NCBI RefSeq assembly: GCF_002355595.1
Contig: NZ_AP017422.1
Span: 2,046,001 to 2,110,000, forward strand
Origin: Filimonas lacunae
Lineage (GTDB): Bacteria; Bacteroidota; Bacteroidia; Chitinophagales; Chitinophagaceae
Reading direction: 5' to 3'
DNA length: 64,000 bases
In this document: one piece after another, positions 24,960 to 33,328 of the stretch
Numbering within the stretch: position 1 is the stretch's first letter
Layout: the number at the start of each line of letters is the position of its first letter
Program-made: the position numbers and the translations under genes
The notes under the pieces: model-generated
What the model was told of the DNA's origin: nothing
Database searches by the model: none
The model's input: only the letters and a program-made list of their open reading frames with translations

Positions 24960-27035
24960 TTATTTGAAGATAACCGTGCCAACAGGGCCGGTAAGCTCCA
25001 TTTCCAGCTTTTTCAGGTGCGAGTGAATTTTTATTAAGCGTAATTGCTCGTCCAGATCTTTTGCAAACTCCATATCACGCTGGTTTTGCTCCAGCATCTT
25101 TTTAATCTTATGTACTTTAAAGTAGTGTAAGCTGGTAGCTACTTCTTCCTGGCTTTTATCAACGTTGATAATTTTAATATTCACCAGCTTCTCTTCCCAT
25201 CTCAGGCTTAACTCATGTGGCATCATAGAAGCATTGATCACAATGTTTCGAACGCTTTCATCTTCATGATACAGCATGGTTTTAGTGGTGGGTTCCAATC
25301 CCTGGGTATATTGTGTACGATAGATATCAAACAATTGCTCATACTGGGGATTATCAAATTCAAACTCTTCCAGCTCTTCAAAAATATGTTGTGCAATGGT
25401 TTTAGCACCATCTTCGCCCCATTCGCGCAGGCCATATTCCAGCAATATCTTCACCAGATTTTTCTCTTGAAGCTCGTGCTGGCTAACCAGTAGCTTGGTA
25501 TCGTTAAAGCCGCCGCCACTGTTGTCAGTTGGGTTGCCAAAATCGTCCAGTGGCATGCCCATATTGCCATCTTCAAAATCCATGGGGGGCATCTGATCGT
25601 CCCAGGGCTGTCCACTGCCGCTAAAAGCCTGGTCGTTGAACGAACTGGTGTTAAAGCCGTGATCGTTTTGGTGGTTTTTATTATTGCTGTTGTGAGAGTT
25701 GTTTTTCTTCTCCTCTTTAGCTACCCGGTCACGTTTGTATTTATTTACCAGGGTTGTCAAGCCCGTTTCATCAATGCGCAGAATACCCGAACACTGGCGA
25801 ATATATTCCTGTTGCTTGGTAAAGTCTTCTGCCTTGCTGATTTTGCTCAGCGTTTCGGCAACATGGTTTACCACATTGCTTCGCTTACTCACATCCGTGC
25901 CGGCTTCCTTCAGCATCACCTCCAGCTGAAACAGGATAAAGTCTTTTTTATGTGCAGCTATAAATTCTCTGAATTCGGCAGCACCTACTTTACGCACATA
26001 GCTATCGGGGTCTTCCTTGTCAGGAATCAATACCAGCTTTACATCCAGGCCTTCTTCCAGCGCCATATCCAAACCGCGTAAGGCGGCCTTTACACCTGCG
26101 GCATCACCATCATAGATAATGGTAAGGTTGTTGGTGTATTTTTTTATCAGGCGCAGCTGGTCCACCGTAAGGGAAGTACCCCCACTGGCTACTACGTTTT
26201 CAATCCCTGCCTGGTGCAGGCTGATTACGTCGGTATAACCTTCTACCAGTAAACATTCGTCGTTTTTATCAATACTCTGGCGGGCAAAATACGAACCGTA
26301 TAAAATCTTACTTTTTATATACAGCTCGTTCTCAGGCGTATTGATGTATTTGGGAGCTTTCTCCGCTTTTCCTATCACCCGGGCGCCAAAACCAATAATT
26401 TTGCCGGTGTTATTATGGATAGGAAAAATGATACGGCCACGATAGTTGTCCAGCAATTCTTCATTGCGGTTTACCACCAGGCCTGTTTTCAGTAACAGCT
26501 CGGGAGTAAACTGCTGTGTTTTGGCCTGCTGGGTAAATGCAGTGCGAGACTGGGGGCTATAGCCCAGCTGGAACTTTTCCATGACTTCTTTTACAAAACC
26601 GCGTTCTTCCAGGTAGGATAAGGCAATGTTTTGCCCTTCATCGGAATGCCAAAGCTGTTCAGTAAAAAAGTTGCGGGCAAAATTGTTAATCACAAACAGG
26701 CTGTCGGCCACCAGCAGGTGTTGTTTTACCTCGGGACTAACCTGTGTTTCTTCAATTTCAATGTTATACCTGTTAGCCAGCCAACGCATAGCTTCTATAT
26801 AGCTATACTTTTCATGCTCCATCAAAAAGGTGATGGAATTGCCGCTTTTACCACAGCCAAAACATTTATAGATCTCTTTAGCGGCAGAAACAGTGAAAGA
26901 AGGCGTTTTTTCGCCATGGAAAGGACAAAGGCCCAGGTAACTTGTTCCCCGTTTTTTTAGTTTTACAAATTCGCCTACTACATCTAAAATATCAATGCGA
27001 CTTGTAATTTGTTGTATCGTTTGCGGAGAAATCAT
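24960..27035 (-). CDS. dnaG: DNA primase
   Basis: 691 residues from ATG 27035 (MISPQTIQQITSRIDILDVV); a longer frame to 27143 runs into the neighbouring gene and is rejected. The CHCC zinc-binding domain uses C37, H40, C58 and C61. Then come the polymerase core (LGYSPQSRTAFTQQ, FPIHNNTGKIIGFGARVIG) and the Toprim motif (LLVEGYTDVISLHQAG, TIIYDGDAAGVKAALRG). Residues about 440-510 are a low-complexity Asn/His/Asp/Gly-rich linker ahead of the DnaB-binding C-terminal domain. It makes RNA primers for replication. Its promoter lies just beyond the stop codon of the gene before it on the same strand. Confidence 0.96.
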   Translation of the reverse strand: MISPQTIQQITSRIDILDVVGEFVKLKKRGTSYLGLCPFHGEKTPSFTVSAAKEIYKCFGCGKSGNSITFLMEHEKYSYIEAMRWLANRYNIEIEETQVSPEVKQHLLVADSLFVINNFARNFFTEQLWHSDEGQNIALSYLEERGFVKEVMEKFQLGYSPQSRTAFTQQAKTQQFTPELLLKTGLVVNRNEELLDNYRGRIIFPIHNNTGKIIGFGARVIGKAEKAPKYINTPENELYIKSKILYGSYFARQSIDKNDECLLVEGYTDVISLHQAGIENVVASGGTSLTVDQLRLIKKYTNNLTIIYDGDAAGVKAALRGLDMALEEGLDVKLVLIPDKEDPDSYVRKVGAAEFREFIAAHKKDFILFQLEVMLKEAGTDVSKRSNVVNHVAETLSKISKAEDFTKQQEYIRQCSGILRIDETGLTTLVNKYKRDRVAKEEKKNNSHNSNNKNHQNDHGFNTSSFNDQAFSGSGQPWDDQMPPMDFEDGNMGMPLDDFGNPTDNSGGGFNDTKLLVSQHELQEKNLVKILLEYGLREWGEDGAKTIAQHIFEELEEFEFDNPQYEQLFDIYRTQYTQGLEPTTKTMLYHEDESVRNIVINASMMPHELSLRWEEKLVNIKIINVDKSQEEVATSLHYFKVHKIKKMLEQNQRDMEFAKDLDEQLRLIKIHSHLKKLEMELTGPVGTVIFK

Positions 27036-27043
27036 AGCAACGG

Positions 27044-27051
27044 CAAAGATA
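27044..27051 (-). promoter_or_regulatory. -7 promoter box TATCTTTG for dnaG
   Basis: Exact TAnnTTTG match on the minus strand, ending eight bases before the dnaG ATG, so the messenger should be almost leaderless. It sits between dnaG and the stop codon of the upstream gene. Confidence 0.6.
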
Positions 27052-27054
27052 CTA

Positions 27055-27846
27055 CTAACCCTGCTGCAAACGCTGCAATAAACCGATAAAATAAGCAGGG
27101 GCCTGCAACATACGGCTGCCATACCAGCTAAACATTTCGCCATTGGCCAGTATTATTTTTTTACCGGGCAATTGTTGTTGTAAATCAGCCAGATGTTTCT
27201 CGCGGAAAGGGTAGGGCTCGGAAGATAAAATAACTACCTGGCAACTACTTTGCTGCAGTTCTTCTACAGTAGTGGTGGGGTAGCGGGTGCAATGGGAAAA
27301 TATATTTTGCAGCCCGCATCTTTGCATCATATCATGTATAAAAGTATCGCCACCTACCGTCATATATGGATCTTTCCATATGAGATAGGCTGCTGACATA
27401 GGTTGTTCTACGGTAGATATTTCCGCAAATTGTTGTTGAATATGTGTAACTAGTTGTAATGCGGCCTGTTGTTTGTTACACATTTCTCCAATGCTTAGTA
27501 TGGCATCGAGTGCCTGGTGGTAGTTGTTGATGTCGCTAACCCATACAGCAGCAAAAGACGAAATGTCTTCCACCTGTTCTTTTATGTTTTCTTCTTTGGA
27601 AGCAATTACCAGATGCGGCTGCAGTGCCTGCACCTGTTGAACATGCACCTGTTTGGTTCCACCAATGTTTGCCTTTTGCTGTCGCCAGTGCGAGGGGTGT
27701 ATGCAAAAACGGGTAATACCCACTACTTCCTGTTCCAGTTGTAGTGTATATAAAAGTTCGGTAAGAGAAGGCACCAGCGAAACAATGCGCTGCGGGGCAT
27801 GTAGCTGCATGACAGTTCGCCCAAGCTGATCGGTATATTGCGACAT
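27055..27846 (-). CDS. Helical-backbone metal receptor (BtuF-like binding protein) without signal peptide
   Basis: 263 residues from ATG 27846; an 18-residue upstream extension in the same frame does not form a signal peptide. The class III periplasmic-binding fold is indicated by RIVSLVPSLTELLYTLQLE, VVGITRFCIHPSHW, IGGTKQVHVQQVQALQPHLV and YLIWKDPYMTVGGDTFIHDM. Homologues bind cobalamin or haem-like ligands for ABC import. With neither a signal peptide nor transporter neighbours it may work in the cytosol. A near-consensus -7 box TATCTTTA lies directly before the ATG. Confidence 0.8.
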   Translation of the reverse strand: MSQYTDQLGRTVMQLHAPQRIVSLVPSLTELLYTLQLEQEVVGITRFCIHPSHWRQQKANIGGTKQVHVQQVQALQPHLVIASKEENIKEQVEDISSFAAVWVSDINNYHQALDAILSIGEMCNKQQAALQLVTHIQQQFAEISTVEQPMSAAYLIWKDPYMTVGGDTFIHDMMQRCGLQNIFSHCTRYPTTTVEELQQSSCQVVILSSEPYPFREKHLADLQQQLPGKKIILANGEMFSWYGSRMLQAPAYFIGLLQRLQQG

Positions 27847-27849
27847 ATT

Positions 27850-27857
27850 ATAAAGAT
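27850..27857 (-). promoter_or_regulatory. -7-like box TATCTTTA for the BtuF-like gene
   Basis: One mismatch from TAnnTTTG, ending three bases before the ATG at 27846. The spacing is tighter than for dnaG, so the true start may be slightly different. Confidence 0.3.
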
Positions 27858-27912
27858 AGCATTTGTCATGTGTTCTATGTACACTAAGTACTGTACGCAT
27901 ACAGGCAGCTGC

Positions 27913-27920
27913 TACATTTG
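27913..27920 (+). promoter_or_regulatory. -7 promoter box TACATTTG for fbp
   Basis: Exact TAnnTTTG match 39 bases before the fbp ATG and 56 bp from the divergent BtuF-like box. Confidence 0.55.
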
Positions 27921-27959
27921 CTTGTGCTTATATAATAAAAAAACTAAACGGTGTACCAT

Positions 27960-28967
27960 ATGGTTATTAACAGGAATGTGTTAACGTTGGATGAGTTTAC
28001 AATCCAGGAATTAAGAAACTTCCCTAAAGCTACCGGTGAATTAAGCACCCTGCTGCGTGATATTGGACTGGCTGCAAAACGTGTAAATGTTGAAGTAAAT
28101 AAAGCGGGCCTGGTAGATATATTGGGCGATTACGGCTCGGTAAATGTACAAGGCGAAGATGTAAAAAAACTGGATGTATATGCCAATGATCAGTTTATGG
28201 CCGTGTTACGCCACGGTATCAGTTGTGCAGGCATTGCCAGCGAAGAGCAGGACGACTTTGTTATTTTCAATGATGAAAAAAGCAACAACAGTAAGTATGT
28301 GGTAATGTTTGATCCGCTGGATGGCAGCAGCAACATTGACATCAACGTATCTATCGGAACCATTTTTAGTGTATACAGGCGTATTAGTGAGGTAGGCCAG
28401 CCTTGTGAAGAGAAAGACTTTTTACAGGCAGGTAACCGCCAGGTGGCTGCCGGTTATATCATATACGGTTCTTCTACCATGCTGGTATATGCTACCAGGA
28501 GAGGAGTGAATGGCTTTACGCTCGATCCTTCTATTGGAGAGTTTTGTTTAAGCCATCCCAATATCAAATGTCCGGCAGATGGTAAAATATACTCTGTAAA
28601 CCATGGCAACTTTTATGAATACAGCCAGGGTGTACAAAACTATATCACCAATTGCCAGAAAAAGAACAAAGAAAATGGAGGTCCTTATACCGAACGCTAT
28701 ATAGGCAGCATGGTGGCCGATTTACACCGCAGTTTAATTAAAGGCGGCATATTTATGTACCCGGCCACTACCAGCAATCCTAAAGGCAAGCTGCGTTTAT
28801 TATATGAGTGTAACCCATTTGCTTTTATAGTAGAAGTGGCAGGTGGCAAGGTTACAGATGGCGAGAAGCGTGTATTGGAAATAGTGCCCACCAAACTGCA
28901 CGAGCGTACCCCGTATTTTGCCGGAAGCAAGCATATGGTGGAAGAACTGGAAACGTTTATTAAATAG
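27960..28967 (+). CDS. fbp: Class I fructose-1,6-bisphosphatase
   Basis: 335 residues from ATG 27960 (a GTG three codons earlier is in frame). The metal and substrate motifs of class I FBPase are present: [63 protein letters not shown] and the [19 protein letters not shown] block. It hydrolyses fructose-1,6-bisphosphate in gluconeogenesis. Usual length. Single gene, divergent from the BtuF-like receptor. Confidence 0.96.
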   Translation: MVINRNVLTLDEFTIQELRNFPKATGELSTLLRDIGLAAKRVNVEVNKAGLVDILGDYGSVNVQGEDVKKLDVYANDQFMAVLRHGISCAGIASEEQDDFVIFNDEKSNNSKYVVMFDPLDGSSNIDINVSIGTIFSVYRRISEVGQPCEEKDFLQAGNRQVAAGYIIYGSSTMLVYATRRGVNGFTLDPSIGEFCLSHPNIKCPADGKIYSVNHGNFYEYSQGVQNYITNCQKKNKENGGPYTERYIGSMVADLHRSLIKGGIFMYPATTSNPKGKLRLLYECNPFAFIVEVAGGKVTDGEKRVLEIVPTKLHERTPYFAGSKHMVEELETFIK

Positions 28968-29022
28968 GATGGTTTTGAAGCCGTGGTAATGATTTTTCAT
29001 ACCTCTAACATAGGATGGTATA

Positions 29023-29030
29023 TAAATTGC
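29023..29030 (+). promoter_or_regulatory. -7-like box TAAATTGC for the CAP gene
   Basis: TAnnTTGC variant, 23 bases before the ATG at 29054. Confidence 0.3.
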
Positions 29031-29053
29031 CTATTATTGCTTAATCCGCTATA

Positions 29054-29578
29054 ATGCAACTTATTATGAAAAAGTATCTTGGATTTATGCAATTACTGGT
29101 GCTGGCACTGGTAATTACTACATCTGCTGCCTGTCAGCAAAAAAAAATAACCACCACTTCTTCTGTTGCCAATTACAACAGGGATGGGGTGAGTCTGGAT
29201 GGAATGACAAGCGACATTCTGGTGCTGGTAAACAAACATCGTAAAAGCATAGGCAAACCCGCTTTGCAAATGCTGGATGCAGCTTCTACCCAGGCGGCTA
29301 TTCACAGCCGTAACATGGCGCAGAAAAAGGTGGCTTTTAGCCACGATGGTTTCGAAACCCGCTTTAAAAACATTAAAAATCAGGTACCCGGCAATTTCAG
29401 CGGTGCAGCAGAAAACGTTGCCTATGGCGAAATGACGGCCGATGAGGTGGTTGATGGCTGGTTGCACAGTCCCGGGCACAAGAAAAATATCGAAGGAGAT
29501 TACAATCTCACCGGTATTGGTGTTTCCAAAGCAAAAGACGGAACTGTGTTTTATACGCAGATATTCCTTCGCAAATAA
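29054..29578 (+). CDS. CAP/SCP-domain lipoprotein
   Basis: 174 residues (170 if ATG 29066 is used). The signal MKKYLGFMQLLVLALVITTS ends in the lipobox SAAC. The CAP domain shows ILVLVNKHRKSIGKPALQ, AAIHSRNMAQKKVAFSHDGF, AAENVAYGEMTADEVVDGWL and SPGHKKNIEGDYNLTGIGV, including the paired His/Glu residues of the family. Bacterial CAP proteins are exported and of mostly unknown function. A 173-residue frame on the opposite strand is a shadow of this gene. Confidence 0.88.
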   Translation: MQLIMKKYLGFMQLLVLALVITTSAACQQKKITTTSSVANYNRDGVSLDGMTSDILVLVNKHRKSIGKPALQMLDAASTQAAIHSRNMAQKKVAFSHDGFETRFKNIKNQVPGNFSGAAENVAYGEMTADEVVDGWLHSPGHKKNIEGDYNLTGIGVSKAKDGTVFYTQIFLRK

Positions 29579-29605
29579 CGACTGATACAGTAACTTGCTG
29601 CTGTT

Positions 29606-30367
29606 ATGCAGCAAGTTATTATTTCGGTAAAAGAACTGACCAAAAAATACGGTAGTTTTGAGGCAGTAAAGGGAATTAGTTTTGACGTATATGAAGGTGA
29701 AATCTTTGGTTTGCTGGGCCCCAACGGAGCCGGCAAAAGCACCACGCTGGAAATAATAGAAACGCTACGCACTAAAACCGGAGGCCAGGTAACTGTAGAT
29801 GGTTTTAACCTGGACCATTCTCCCAACGACATTAAGAAAATTATAGGTGTTCAGCTGCAAACCTCTGGTTATTATCCGGGTTTGAACCTCACTGAACTGA
29901 TTACACTATTTGCAGGATTATACAATCGTACCATTAATCCATTGGAATTACTGGACAGGGTAAATCTGCGCGACAAAGCAAAAAACAAGTTTAAAGAGCT
30001 GAGTGGTGGTCAAAAACAACGTTTTTCCATTGCCACCACGTTGATTAACGAGCCTAAGATCATTTTCCTGGATGAGCCTACCACCGGATTGGATCCCCAG
30101 GCCAGGCGTAATTTATGGGAGCTGATCAGGGAAATTCGCCAAAAAGGTACTACCGTAATTATCACCACCCACTACATGGATGAAGCAGAAATTTTGTGCG
30201 ACAGGGTAGCAATTGTAGATAGTGGCAAAATCATTGCTTTAAACACACCGGATCAATTGATAGATGAACTGGTGGCCACGGGTTTTGAGCGTCCGAAAGA
30301 AGTGAAGAAGGCCAACCTGGAAGATGTGTTTATTCACATGACCGGTAAAGAGCTGAGAGGTGAGTAA
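29606..30367 (+). CDS. ABC transporter ATP-binding protein (ABC-2/NatA type), no permease nearby
   Basis: 253 residues. Walker A GPNGAGKST, signature LSGGQKQRFSIATTL, Walker B IIFLDEPTTGLDPQARR, H-loop TTHYMDEAE. The C-terminal ANLEDVFIHMTGKELRGE is usual for ATPases that pair with an ABC-2 type permease. In most genomes the permease gene follows; here the next gene is a DinB-like protein on the same strand, so the partner is elsewhere. The substrate cannot be read from the ATPase. Confidence 0.9.
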   Translation: MQQVIISVKELTKKYGSFEAVKGISFDVYEGEIFGLLGPNGAGKSTTLEIIETLRTKTGGQVTVDGFNLDHSPNDIKKIIGVQLQTSGYYPGLNLTELITLFAGLYNRTINPLELLDRVNLRDKAKNKFKELSGGQKQRFSIATTLINEPKIIFLDEPTTGLDPQARRNLWELIREIRQKGTTVIITTHYMDEAEILCDRVAIVDSGKIIALNTPDQLIDELVATGFERPKEVKKANLEDVFIHMTGKELRGE

Positions 30368-30407
30368 CCGGTAACACGCTCCTTACAAACCATAAACCTA
30401 TACTTGT

Positions 30408-30932
30408 ATGGAAGATCTTCGTTATCCCATCGGAAAGTTTGCACCTCAACCATTTTCGCAGGCACAAAAAGAAAGCTGGTTGCTGGATCTGAAGTTTTTA
30501 CCGAACGAATTGGAAGCCGCCATTCTTAATCTGGATGAAGGCCAGTTGAATACCCCCTATCGCGAAGGGGGATGGACGGTAGTACAGGTAGTACACCACG
30601 TGGCCGACAGTCATATCAATGCATATACCCGTTTTAAACTGGCGCTTACAGAAGATAACCCGGTGATAAAACCATATAAGGAGGGAGAATGGGCTAAACT
30701 GGATGATGTGCAGGCTGTGCCAATTAATGTGTCCATTACATTACTTTATGCCCTGCATCAGCGTTGGGTAGCTACGTTGAAAAACCTGGACGACCATGCA
30801 TGGGAGCGTACTGTTTTTCATCCGGAGCAAAAGGCCGCTATCAGCCTGTGGCAGCTACTGGGCTCTTACGCGTGGCATGGTAAACACCATGTGGCCCATA
30901 TCACCGCATTACGTAGCCGTATGAACTGGTAA
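30408..30932 (+). CDS. DinB-like metal-dependent transferase (BstA/YfiT type)
   Basis: 174 residues. Four-helix DinB fold with the family start LRYPIGKFAPQPFSQAQKES, GGWTVVQVVHHVADSHI and the C-terminal WHGKHHVAHI. Aligned with YfiT (ligands H67, H160, H164), the metal site here would be H64, H157 and H161. YfiT/BstA of Bacillus transfers bacillithiol to electrophiles; whether this organism uses bacillithiol cannot be seen here. Starts 40 bases after the ABC ATPase and 32 bases before the Nudix gene, so the three may be co-transcribed. Confidence 0.85.
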   Translation: MEDLRYPIGKFAPQPFSQAQKESWLLDLKFLPNELEAAILNLDEGQLNTPYREGGWTVVQVVHHVADSHINAYTRFKLALTEDNPVIKPYKEGEWAKLDDVQAVPINVSITLLYALHQRWVATLKNLDDHAWERTVFHPEQKAAISLWQLLGSYAWHGKHHVAHITALRSRMNW

Positions 30933-30964
30933 ATAAAAAGTAAAACATTTAAAAGGATATTACT

Positions 30965-31531
30965 ATGAGCGACACGGCATTAAACTGGAAAACGCTTTCA
31001 TCAGAGTACGTATATAAAGACAACTGGCTTACTGCCCGTAAGGATAAATGCGAAACCCCGGATGGTAAAATTATAGAAGATTATTACGTACTGGAGTATA
31101 CCGATTGGGCCACTGCTTTACCGATTACCGAAGACGGTAAAATAATACTGGTAAAACAATACAGGCATGCCCTGGGTGAAACCAGTATTGAGTTGCCCGG
31201 TGGCTGTATTGACGACACGGATGCTACTATTGAAGATGGTATCCGCCGTGAGTTACTGGAAGAAACCGGTTATGCTTTTGAAAAAGTGCATTACCTGGGC
31301 CGCACTTCTGCTAACCCTTCTACCAATGCAAACCTGATGCACACATTTGTGGCAACAGGCGGTAAAAAGGTGCAGGATCAGCATCTGGATGCGAATGAGC
31401 AAATTGAAATAATGGAAGTAAGCTGGGAAGAGTTTTTGCAGTTAGTAGATGAAAAGCGTATTGTGCAAAGCATGCACATGACCGCTATTTTCTACGCTTT
31501 ACGCTACCTGGACAAAATAAAGTTTGTATAG
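30965..31531 (+). CDS. NUDIX hydrolase (ADP-ribose pyrophosphatase-like)
   Basis: 188 residues. The Nudix box reads GGCIDDTDATIEDG then IRRELLEETGY, keeping the catalytic RELxEExG but with one residue more than the classic spacing and Asp in place of the first Glu. The rest (YYVLEYTDWATALPI, ILVKQYRHALGETSIELPGG, RTSANPSTNANLMHTFVATG) is of the ADP-sugar pyrophosphatase group, enzymes that clear nucleoside diphosphate sugars. Ends just before a strong bidirectional terminator. Confidence 0.9.
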   Translation: MSDTALNWKTLSSEYVYKDNWLTARKDKCETPDGKIIEDYYVLEYTDWATALPITEDGKIILVKQYRHALGETSIELPGGCIDDTDATIEDGIRRELLEETGYAFEKVHYLGRTSANPSTNANLMHTFVATGGKKVQDQHLDANEQIEIMEVSWEEFLQLVDEKRIVQSMHMTAIFYALRYLDKIKFV

Positions 31532-31537
31532 TCAAAC

Positions 31538-31572
31538 AAAAACAGCGCAGTAGTTACTACTGCGCTGTTTTT
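31538..31572. terminator. Bidirectional terminator between Nudix and FKBP genes
   Basis: Sixteen-bp perfect stem (31538-31553 with 31557-31572), three-base loop, A-run on the left and T-run on the right. It serves both convergent genes. Confidence 0.9.
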
Positions 31573-31592
31573 TTATATGTTGGTATTGACGC

Positions 31593-32027
31593 TTATTTAA
31601 AGCTGATCAATTCCACATCAAAAATCAAAGTGCTGTTAGCGCCAATTACCGCGCTTACCTGCCTGTCGCCATAAGCCAGGTGAGGAGGAATAAAGAAGCG
31701 GAATTTGCTACCGGTAGGCATTAACTGCAAACCTTCGGTCCAGCCTTTGATCACCTGGTTTAAACCAAAGCTAATAGACTGACCTCTTTGTACAGAGCTA
31801 TCAAACACGGTACCGTCGATCATAGTGCCATGATAGTGACAATGAACATTGCTGGTAGCAGATGGCTTAGGACCAGTGCCTTCCGTTAATATTTCGTATT
31901 GTAAACCACTGGGTAAAGCTACCACACCTGGTCTTTGTTTGTTTTGCTCTAAAAACGCCTCACCTGCTTTCAGGTTTTCTGCTGCTTTTTCTGCTTTCAT
32001 TTGTGCTAATTTTTCGGCTACGCCCAT
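31593..32027 (-). CDS. FKBP-type peptidyl-prolyl isomerase
   Basis: 144 residues. A short N-terminal helix rich in Ala/Lys (MGVAEKLAQMKAEKAAENLK) resembles the Mip/FkpA linker, then the FKBP domain: VHCHYHGTMIDGTVFDSS, GQSISFGLNQVIKGWTEGLQ, MPTGSKFRFFIPPHLAYGDR, GANSTLIFDVELI. No signal peptide, so a cytosolic foldase. Its promoter box overlaps the end of the upstream MFS gene. Confidence 0.92.
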   Translation of the reverse strand: MGVAEKLAQMKAEKAAENLKAGEAFLEQNKQRPGVVALPSGLQYEILTEGTGPKPSATSNVHCHYHGTMIDGTVFDSSVQRGQSISFGLNQVIKGWTEGLQLMPTGSKFRFFIPPHLAYGDRQVSAVIGANSTLIFDVELISFK

Positions 32028-32041
32028 AATATTGTAAAATG

Positions 32042-32049
32042 CGAAGTTA
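32042..32049 (-). promoter_or_regulatory. -7 box TAACTTCG for the FKBP gene
   Basis: TAnnTTCG match on the minus strand, 14 bases before the ATG at 32027 and overlapping the last bases of the MFS gene. Confidence 0.4.
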
Positions 32050-33267
32050 AACAGGTTTCTGTGTTTTTCTGAAACTTCTTATTGCCAGGAAAGTGCTGAT
32101 CAATGTTAAAACCGCGCCTGCTAAAAACGGCGCTCCGGGAAACTGCACTGGTGCATTCTTAGAAGTAAACCAGGCAAACAGGCTCGACATCATAGGCGGG
32201 CCTACAATAGCAGTAGCACTTATAAGGCTGGTTAAAGCGCCTTGCAGCTCGCCCTGTTCGTTGGGCGGTACCTCGCCGGAAATCAATCCCTGTATAGAAG
32301 GGCCGAATATGCCGCCCAGTGCATAAGGCACCATAAAGGCAAACATCATCCAGCCCTTAGTGGCAAATGCAAATAAGGTAAAACCCAGGGCGTATAGCAG
32401 TAAGCCGGTGTACACGCTTTTATGTTGCCCTATTTTAGGTATCACCAGACGTATTAAACCGCCCTGCACCAATGCCACCATTAGGCCTACAAAGCCTAGT
32501 GAATAACCTATCCAGGCTTCGTTCCAGCCAAATTTAAGCATGTTGTAATAGGTCCAGGTGCTTTGCACAGCATGCGAAGCCACATATATCAGCACCAGGG
32601 AAGAAGTTAAACCGGCAATAGTAGGATATTTTTTCAGCAGCAGCAACGAGCCAATAGGGTTAGCTCTTTTCCAGCTGAACGGTCGACGGTTTTCGGAAGC
32701 CAGTGATTCGGGTAATATAAAATAGCCATATAACCAGTTAAGCAAACTAAGGGCGGCTGCTGCATAAAATGGTACTTTAATACCTATATGCCCTAATACA
32801 CCACCCAAAGTAGGGCCGATAATAAAGCCCAGTCCAAACGCTGCGCCTACCATTCCAAAATTCTGCGCTCGTTTTTCCGGTGCGCTGATATCTGCAATAT
32901 AGGCGGTTGCGGTGGTAAAACTGGCGCCGGTAATGCCGGCAATCACCCTGCCCACAAACAACCAGGCAATAGAAGGGGCAAAGGCCAGAAACAGGTAATC
33001 TATCCCAAATCCAAACAGCGAAAACAGTAAAACAGGTCTTCTTCCATAACGGTCACTCAAATTGCCCAGTAATGGTGCACATAAAAACTGCATAGCGGCA
33101 TAGGCAAATGTGAGCCAGCCATTATATTCACTGGCAACACTTAAATCGCCGTTGATCATGTTTTTTATAAGGGCAGGTAACACCGGAATAATAATGCCCA
33201 AACCAATCACATCAATCAGTAACGTAATAAAAATAAACCCCAGAGCTGCTTCTTTTTTTGTGCGCAT
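32047..33267 (-). CDS. MFS transporter of the Tet(A)-like group
   Basis: 406 residues, twelve membrane helices. Seen: the Tet-type start [20 protein letters not shown], motif [20 protein letters not shown] and the motif C-like segment [20 protein letters not shown]. Proton-driven drug exporters of the TCR group look like this, and resistance to tetracyclines is possible but not shown. The gene is upstream of FKBP on the same strand. A near-consensus element GTTACTTTGC lies about 15-25 bases before the start and may be its promoter. Confidence 0.88.
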   Translation of the reverse strand: MRTKKEAALGFIFITLLIDVIGLGIIIPVLPALIKNMINGDLSVASEYNGWLTFAYAAMQFLCAPLLGNLSDRYGRRPVLLFSLFGFGIDYLFLAFAPSIAWLFVGRVIAGITGASFTTATAYIADISAPEKRAQNFGMVGAAFGLGFIIGPTLGGVLGHIGIKVPFYAAAALSLLNWLYGYFILPESLASENRRPFSWKRANPIGSLLLLKKYPTIAGLTSSLVLIYVASHAVQSTWTYYNMLKFGWNEAWIGYSLGFVGLMVALVQGGLIRLVIPKIGQHKSVYTGLLLYALGFTLFAFATKGWMMFAFMVPYALGGIFGPSIQGLISGEVPPNEQGELQGALTSLISATAIVGPPMMSSLFAWFTSKNAPVQFPGAPFLAGAVLTLISTFLAIRSFRKTQKPV

Positions 33268-33313
33268 GGCAAGTAAAATTGCTGCAAAGTAACGCCAAAG
33301 ATGATAAAATATG

Positions 33314-33321
33314 TAGATTGC
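33314..33321 (+). promoter_or_regulatory. -7-like box TAGATTGC for the exonuclease/GIY-YIG gene
   Basis: TAnnTTGC variant ending seven bases before the ATG, so the messenger would be leaderless. Confidence 0.35.
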
Positions 33322-33328
33322 CGAAGGT

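Noticed and set aside
29093-29614. 173-codon frame on the minus strand
   Set aside because: It lies entirely antisense to the well-supported CAP lipoprotein gene and has no family features.
32047-33267. Acquired tetracycline-resistance gene
   Set aside because: The MFS protein is Tet-like, but composition matches its neighbours and no tetR or mobile element is near, so a native pump is more likely.
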